Shown here piece by piece: positions 14,155-18,617 of a stretch of DNA of 18,617 bases. Each line of letters starts with the position of its first letter. Positions within the stretch are counted from its first letter, which is position 1. The position numbers were made by a program, and so were the translations under genes. A model generated the notes under the pieces. That model searched no databases, was not told the origin of the DNA, and saw only the letters and a program-made list of their open reading frames with translations. The DNA is from Candidatus Saccharimonadota bacterium (GTDB lineage Bacteria > Patescibacteriota > Saccharimonadia > Saccharimonadales > Saccharimonadaceae), in the NCBI GenBank assembly GCA_028289185.1, contig JAQGGV010000025.1:1-18617 (forward strand). Direction: 5' to 3'.

Positions 14155-14251
14155 ACAGACTCTGAAAATTTACTGAATCACATGACGTTCTTTGGCCGAT
14201 TCCACGACTGATACATGGGCTCAACCGGCAGGAACTCAGGAAGGATACACG

Positions 14252-15742
14252 ATGATAGAAGGTATAATTGCCGCACTTGTTGGCGCTATTTTTGGCACCG
14301 GCGGAACAATAGTCTACAGCCGTAGTCGAGTTAGTACCAGCAAAAATAAGGCCGAGTCAGCGCTCGCTCGTGCACAGGAAAAAGCCAGCGAAATCGTCCT
14401 AAAAGCAAAGGACGAGGCTATTGAATTAGAAAACGAACGTCGCAAAGAAATCAAAAAAACCGAGAATCGCATAGCTGATCGCGAGACGAACCTAGACCGT
14501 AAACTCGATGAACTCGACAAGCGTGCCGAGAGACTTCGTGCTCAGGAAGACGAAGTCGAAACACTCAAGAACGAGATTCGTGATTTGCGTACGAAGCAGC
14601 AGGAAAAGTTGGAAAAAATCGCCAAGCTTTCAAAGCAGGATGCAACAGATAAATTGATGGACATGACCGAACGTGACATCAAACACGACCTCACCGGTCT
14701 GATTAGTAAACTCCAAAAAGATGCGGTCGAGGACGCCGAGGAGCGAGCTCAGGTAGTGATCCTTACTGCTATGGAACGTATGAGTTCTGAGGTTACCGCC
14801 GAACGAACTGTCACGGCCATCAAACTGACCGACGAGGAAATGAAGGGTCGCATCATTGGCAAAGAAGGTCGTAACATCCAGGCCATTCAGCGCGCTACTG
14901 GTGTTGATATTTTGGTTGACGATACGCCTGGCATGATTGTCCTATCTAGTTTTGACCCTATTCGCCGCCAGGTCGCTCGACTTGCCATGGAGATGTTGAT
15001 GAAGGATGGCCGTATCCATCCAGGTCGCATCGAAGAAGTCGTTGCCAAGGCCGAAAAGCAGATCGAGAAAGAAATTAAACAAGCCGGTGAAGATGCAGCG
15101 CGCGATGTTGGTGTCAGTGGCATCCCCCGCGAAATGTTGCAACTGTTAGGCGAACTGAAATTCCGTACATCATATGGTCAGAACGTATTGCTTCATAGTA
15201 CCGAGATGGCCCACGTCGCCGGTATGATTGCCGAGGAAATTGGCGCAGATGTTCGCACGGTAAAGATCGCTACCCTACTGCACGACGTCGGTAAGGCTGT
15301 CACGCACAAGGTTGAGGGCAAACACCATCACATCGGTGCGGAACTTGCTCGTAAATACGGCATGAAGGAAGAAATTGCCCACGCTATCGAGGCTCACCAT
15401 GATGATGTCGAGGCAACGACGCCAGAAGCACTTGTTGTCCGCGTTGCTGACGCACTATCGGCTGCCCGACCAGGTGCACGTAACATCAGCGCCGAGAACT
15501 TCATTGAACGTATGAAGGACCTCGAAAACATCGCAAACGGCTTCGCTGGGATTGATAAGGCCTACGCCATTTCTGCAGGCCGTGAAGTCCGTGTAATTGT
15601 TAGTCCAAAATCAGTCGATGATTTGAGTGCGATCAAACTCGCTCGCGATATTGCGACCAAAATTGAATCGACCATGCAGTATCCAGGTACTATTAAAGTT
15701 AATGTTATCCGCGAAACGCGCGCCGTCGAGTTCGCTAAATAA
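14252..15742 (+). CDS. rny: Ribonuclease Y
   Basis: RNase Y is the membrane-anchored endoribonuclease that starts mRNA decay in many bacteria lacking RNase E. The 497-residue product has an N-terminal membrane helix (2-22), a long charged coiled coil (about 30-140), a KH domain with the GKEG loop (203-206, within GRIIGKEGRNIQAI) and a metal-dependent HD domain (H315, H344-D345 in LLHDVGKAVTH, D400), then the conserved C-terminal domain. The frame is open upstream to a TTG at 14192. ATG 14252 (MIEGIIAALVGAIFG) has a strong Shine-Dalgarno sequence and gives the expected N-terminal anchor. A NUDIX gene follows 15 bases downstream. Confidence 0.97.
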   Translation: MIEGIIAALVGAIFGTGGTIVYSRSRVSTSKNKAESALARAQEKASEIVLKAKDEAIELENERRKEIKKTENRIADRETNLDRKLDELDKRAERLRAQEDEVETLKNEIRDLRTKQQEKLEKIAKLSKQDATDKLMDMTERDIKHDLTGLISKLQKDAVEDAEERAQVVILTAMERMSSEVTAERTVTAIKLTDEEMKGRIIGKEGRNIQAIQRATGVDILVDDTPGMIVLSSFDPIRRQVARLAMEMLMKDGRIHPGRIEEVVAKAEKQIEKEIKQAGEDAARDVGVSGIPREMLQLLGELKFRTSYGQNVLLHSTEMAHVAGMIAEEIGADVRTVKIATLLHDVGKAVTHKVEGKHHHIGAELARKYGMKEEIAHAIEAHHDDVEATTPEALVVRVADALSAARPGARNISAENFIERMKDLENIANGFAGIDKAYAISAGREVRVIVSPKSVDDLSAIKLARDIATKIESTMQYPGTIKVNVIRETRAVEFAK

Positions 15743-15757
15743 CCCAGGAAATACGCT

Positions 15758-16231
15758 ATGAAATATACTCGCGACTCATCCCGGCAGTGGTATAACAACC
15801 TGCCGGGAAAGCGTGCGAGTGCGGCCATGGTTATTCGATGGGGTGATAAATACCTGATGCTGAAGGATGACTACAAAGACTACATGACATTCCCGAGTGG
15901 TGTCGTTGATCCAGACGAAAGCCCACTTGCGACTGCGATTAGGGAAACCAACGAGGAATCCGGACTTGTCTTTGACCCACAAGATGTGTCGTTTTATAGT
16001 GTCTGTTATATCAATGAGTACGATGGCTTCAAGGATCGTTTTCATTTCTATTTTCTGACAGAAGTTAACGATGATATAGACGCAAAGATAAAAATCGGTG
16101 AGGGTATCGAATACTACAAATGGGTGGGTGTTGATGAAATTGCAGAGCTTGCTGTGCAGCAACGAGTTTACGTGCACCTGCAGAAATTATTGATGTCCCC
16201 AGGCAGCCCAGAACCTTATTTCGAAGTCTGA
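15758..16231 (+). CDS. NUDIX family hydrolase
   Basis: The 157-residue protein contains a complete Nudix box at residues 48-70: G48, E54, R62-E63, E66-E67, G69, L70, matching G-x5-E-x7-RE-U-x-EE-x-G-U. Such enzymes cleave nucleoside diphosphates linked to another moiety; the substrate cannot be read from this sequence. The N-terminus (YTRDSSRQWYNNLPGKRASAAMVI) is a typical lead-in strand region. The gene lies 15 bases after rny with a ribosome binding site AGGAA (15746-15750) and is likely cotranscribed. Cotranscription with an RNase is suggestive of an RNA-end or nucleotide-cleaning role, but that is inference. Its last 16 bases overlap the end of the convergent MFS gene. Confidence 0.93.
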   Translation: MKYTRDSSRQWYNNLPGKRASAAMVIRWGDKYLMLKDDYKDYMTFPSGVVDPDESPLATAIRETNEESGLVFDPQDVSFYSVCYINEYDGFKDRFHFYFLTEVNDDIDAKIKIGEGIEYYKWVGVDEIAELAVQQRVYVHLQKLLMSPGSPEPYFEV

Positions 16232-17574
16232 TGATGCGGATGGTTGCGAATACCGACCAGTGAGGTAATTCCGCCAAGTGTGAGCAAGAAAACCATCGCA
16301 ATAATCCCTGTATGAAAACTTTCCACATTGAGCGATACGCCAATGATGACGCCAACGCTCGAGATTGCCAACAGTCCTGCAATCCTGGCAACCGCGTTGT
16401 TGACAGCGGAACCAATCCCGGCATGGTCCTTGTCAATGTCACTCAGGACGGCTGCGGTTAGCGGCGCAACAGTCATTGATAGCCCGAGTCCGAACACGAT
16501 GATACCTGGCAGAACTTGGACAAGGTAATTCGCACTGGCATCAACCCGCAAAAAGAGCGAGAAGCCGAGTGCTGCGATCAGTGGACCAGCGGTCATAAAT
16601 AAGCGGGGACCAAATCGACCAGCAAGTGCACCAAATCGAGGTGAGAGAAAGAACATAATGAATGTAATCGGGAGGATGCTGAGTCCAGCATTTAGCGCCG
16701 TATAATGTCCAACTTGTTGCAAAAATATTGTCAGTAGGAATGTTGAAACCGCGAGCCCCGCGTAAATGGAAAGTGTCGCCAAATTGCCAGCGCTAAAATT
16801 ACGGACTTTAAACAGTGACAATGGAAGCATCGGTTTTTCTATATGACTCTCCAGCCACAGGAACAGACCAAGCACAATCAGACCACCGACCAGACAACCA
16901 AGGATAAGCGGGTGTTGCCAACCCAGAACAGGCTGTTCGATAAATCCAGTTACAATAGCACCAAGCCCGATAGTACAGAGGACTGCACCAATCATATCAA
17001 CCTTGCTTTCTGGTCGCTGTTTCTCTGTCTTTAGGCCTCGCATGAGGAGCAATACAATAATTGCAGGAATGATATTAATCAGGAATATAAAGCGCCACGA
17101 AAATGTATCGATGAGAGTACCTCCAACGAGTGGCCCAACCAAAAATGCGATACTGCCCCAGCCTGTCCAGGTCCCAACGGCCTTGGTTTGGGCGGCGCCA
17201 GAAAAGTAGGCAATGATGAGGGCAAGGGAACTTGGCACCAGCAGAGCGCCAAACACTCCCTGTAACCCGCGCGACAAAATCAAAAACAGTGCACTCGGTG
17301 CAAGGGCACACATGGCAGATGTAAGACCAAAACCAATAACGCCAATCATGAGGATGCGTTTGCGTCCAAAGATGTCAGATAGTGACCCAGCAACCAAGAT
17401 AAGTGAGCCTAGGGTAATCGCATAGGAGCTATTCACCCATTGCTGGACTGGCAGGCCGCCACCCAGATCGCGCACAATAGCAGGTAGGGCAACATTTACC
17501 ACTGATGCGTCCAGACCCGACAAGAACGTCGCAACGATACTTACAATCAATACAAGCCGTTGCTGTTTAGTCAT
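16216..17574 (-). CDS. MFS exporter of the DHA2 (EmrB/QacA-like) family
   Basis: The 452-residue protein is a proton-driven multidrug-type efflux transporter by family. Fourteen hydrophobic segments are expected. TM1 has the acidic LDASVVNVALP (21-31), loop 2-3 has motif A GSLSDIFGRKR (63-73), and TM5 has motif C-like GPLVGG (146-151) followed by the DHA2 signature WRFIFLIN (159-166). It ends in a His-rich tail (RNHPHHQTSK). The substrate is unknown; export of a toxic compound or cell-envelope precursor are both possible. The start ATG 17574 follows TATACT by five bases. The 3' end overlaps the convergent NUDIX gene by 16 bases. Confidence 0.93.
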   Translation of the reverse strand: MTKQQRLVLIVSIVATFLSGLDASVVNVALPAIVRDLGGGLPVQQWVNSSYAITLGSLILVAGSLSDIFGRKRILMIGVIGFGLTSAMCALAPSALFLILSRGLQGVFGALLVPSSLALIIAYFSGAAQTKAVGTWTGWGSIAFLVGPLVGGTLIDTFSWRFIFLINIIPAIIVLLLMRGLKTEKQRPESKVDMIGAVLCTIGLGAIVTGFIEQPVLGWQHPLILGCLVGGLIVLGLFLWLESHIEKPMLPLSLFKVRNFSAGNLATLSIYAGLAVSTFLLTIFLQQVGHYTALNAGLSILPITFIMFFLSPRFGALAGRFGPRLFMTAGPLIAALGFSLFLRVDASANYLVQVLPGIIVFGLGLSMTVAPLTAAVLSDIDKDHAGIGSAVNNAVARIAGLLAISSVGVIIGVSLNVESFHTGIIAMVFLLTLGGITSLVGIRNHPHHQTSK

Positions 17575-17579
17575 ACCTC

Positions 17580-17585
17580 AGTATA
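17580..17585 (-). promoter_or_regulatory. MFS gene promoter, probably leaderless
   Basis: TATACT (17585-17580, minus strand) is five bases before ATG 17574, the shortest spacing in the set. It fills the 14-base gap after the upstream gene. A GAGG between box and start is too close to the ATG to act as a ribosome binding site. Confidence 0.45.
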
Positions 17586-17588
17586 GCT

Positions 17589-18617
17589 TTATTTACACAA
17601 TGCTTTGTACATTTCGCGGGCTTGTTCAAACCCAATCACCCAGCCGGTCTGGCGGATACTTCGATAGAAGGGTGTTTGCAACAGTTTGCCATCCGGGTCG
17701 TAGACTTCTGGAAAGCCACCGTACTCAATCATTTTTTGTTCATATTTTTTGATGTGATGGTTGGCGGACTTTTTGTACTCCGACTGCCCTGTTTGTTTAT
17801 AGAGTAAGGTCAGTGCTTTGATGTATTCCATGCCCCAGAAACTCCAAATTGCATCGCCACCGTAACTGGCAACAGCTAGGCGAACGGCCAGGAATTGTCG
17901 ATGAGCGCGTGTAGTTTGCTGGTACTTAATTGCAAATGGCTGGTCGATCTTGTTCTTTTTGATATAGGTGATTGAACGTTCATAATAGGACTTTTCCTTG
18001 CTATCCAATGGGTCCAAAAAGCCGGTTGAAAGTACAATCAGCCAATCCGATGAATAGTATTTATTTTGCAAACCTTCTGCCGACAAATCCTCTAGGAAGT
18101 AGCCCTCATCCTGTAGCCAAAATGTTTTGATAATTAACTTTTTAAGTGTATCGAGGTATTTTTTGTCTGTTGTGATGATACCCAGTGTCATCGCTAGCTG
18201 CGTTGTTTTCCAATAAATAACATTGTCATAGAAGCTACTGCGACGACGGGTGATATCCTTGGCGCCAGACAAATGGACGCGCGTATTGATGAGCCCGGTT
18301 TCCGGATCAAGGACCGTATCTTTGTAACCTTCATAAAGTCCAAGCAAAGTATCTCGGTATTGTTCCAGCAGGCGCTTCGAGGCCATTTTTGTATCAAGTG
18401 ATTTTATCTTGGGATTGTAATGAAGCGCGGCAGCTGACTGTTGACCATTCAGAACTGCCAATGCGAACAATATGCCAAACAGTGAATCAGAAGGGTACGC
18501 ATAGAAATTAACGCAGGTTGCGGACAGCGGCCCCATCGAAACAATCGTTGTTGTGAGCGTGGGATTCTTGGCAAAGACACCCAGTGCATAGGCAACACTT
18601 TGCAAATAAACCGTTTG
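17589..18617 (-). CDS. C-terminal part of an unidentified protein, possibly (alpha/alpha)-barrel glycosidase-like
   Basis: 342 residues are visible up to a TAA stop at 17589. The frame is open past the window edge, so the N-terminus is missing; the TTG at 18605 is internal, preceded in frame by Q-T-V-Y. The chain is mostly helical and rich in aromatic residues, with repeated helix-pair spacing: VNFYAYPSDSLFGILFALA, SSFYDNVIYWKTTQLAMTLG, YYSSDWLIVLSTGFLDP, DAIWSFWGMEYIKALTLLY, and YGGFPEVYDPDG near the end. Trp, Tyr and Asp residues at helix ends are the pattern of alpha/alpha-barrel carbohydrate enzymes (six-hairpin glycosidases, epimerases). No catalytic motif is identified, so no activity is claimed. 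The MFS gene follows 14 bases downstream. Confidence 0.6.
   Translation of the reverse strand, partial: QTVYLQSVAYALGVFAKNPTLTTTIVSMGPLSATCVNFYAYPSDSLFGILFALAVLNGQQSAAALHYNPKIKSLDTKMASKRLLEQYRDTLLGLYEGYKDTVLDPETGLINTRVHLSGAKDITRRRSSFYDNVIYWKTTQLAMTLGIITTDKKYLDTLKKLIIKTFWLQDEGYFLEDLSAEGLQNKYYSSDWLIVLSTGFLDPLDSKEKSYYERSITYIKKNKIDQPFAIKYQQTTRAHRQFLAVRLAVASYGGDAIWSFWGMEYIKALTLLYKQTGQSEYKKSANHHIKKYEQKMIEYGGFPEVYDPDGKLLQTPFYRSIRQTGWVIGFEQAREMYKALCK

Noticed and set aside
13826..14224. 132-codon minus-strand open frame over tsaB and the rny leader
   Set aside because: It overlaps the conserved tsaB coding sequence and its product looks like a shadow translation rich in Cys, Ser and His.
1..18617. 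tRNA, rRNA, CRISPR arrays, insertion sequences or phage genes
   Set aside because: None was seen on either strand: no direct-repeat arrays, no transposase or integrase motifs, and the gaps are too short for unnoticed rRNA genes.

Overview
The window looks like a stretch of a compact Patescibacteria (CPR) chromosome, most probably Saccharibacteria (TM7). This rests on several features together. GC is moderate and genes sit almost back to back. TsaB is shortened to about 128 residues. There is a Gram-positive-like type IV pilus operon (pilB-pilC-pilM-pilN-pilO plus a small membrane protein). Many genes begin 5-8 bases after a TATAAT-like box, so their mRNAs would be leaderless. TGA is used as a stop (for example in ATGA start/stop overlaps), so the standard bacterial code applies. 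The lineage call is inference; there is no rRNA here to test it.

Layout. Positions 1-207 hold the C-terminal end of an Ig-like repeat surface protein, followed by a candidate terminator. Positions 329-3844 carry ruvA and ruvB (Holliday junction branch migration), separated by kup (K+ uptake), which is tail-to-tail with ruvA and head-to-head with ruvB. Positions 3874-5108 hold a bacterial PH-domain membrane protein and, tail-to-tail with it, a type IV pilin or pseudopilin. Positions 5253-6989 are recA-recX. A double PRC-barrel protein (6986-7570) meets recX tail-to-tail. Positions 7594-13184 are the minus-strand pilus assembly operon. From 13269 on the plus strand come tsaE-tsaB (t6A tRNA modification), then rny (RNase Y) with a longer leader, and a NUDIX hydrolase. 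The minus strand closes with a DHA2-family MFS exporter and the C-terminal part of an unidentified protein, possibly an alpha/alpha-barrel, that runs off the window.

Functional themes are DNA recombination and repair (ruvA, ruvB, recA, recX), type IV pilus assembly (pilB, C, M, N, O, a pilin), translation fidelity (tsaE, tsaB), RNA decay (rny) and transport (kup, MFS). No rRNA, tRNA, CRISPR array, transposase or phage gene was seen, and no gene-free stretch exceeds 300 bases; the largest gaps are about 120-150 bases and are described as promoters, leaders or a terminator. I did not find an obviously new multi-gene system. The most distinctive signals are in genome organisation: recurrent leaderless promoters, three convergent gene pairs overlapping by exactly four bases at their stop codons, and four ATGA-coupled pairs. 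At the protein level they are a PilB with no cysteine at all (no zinc tetracysteine motif) and the minimal TsaB.
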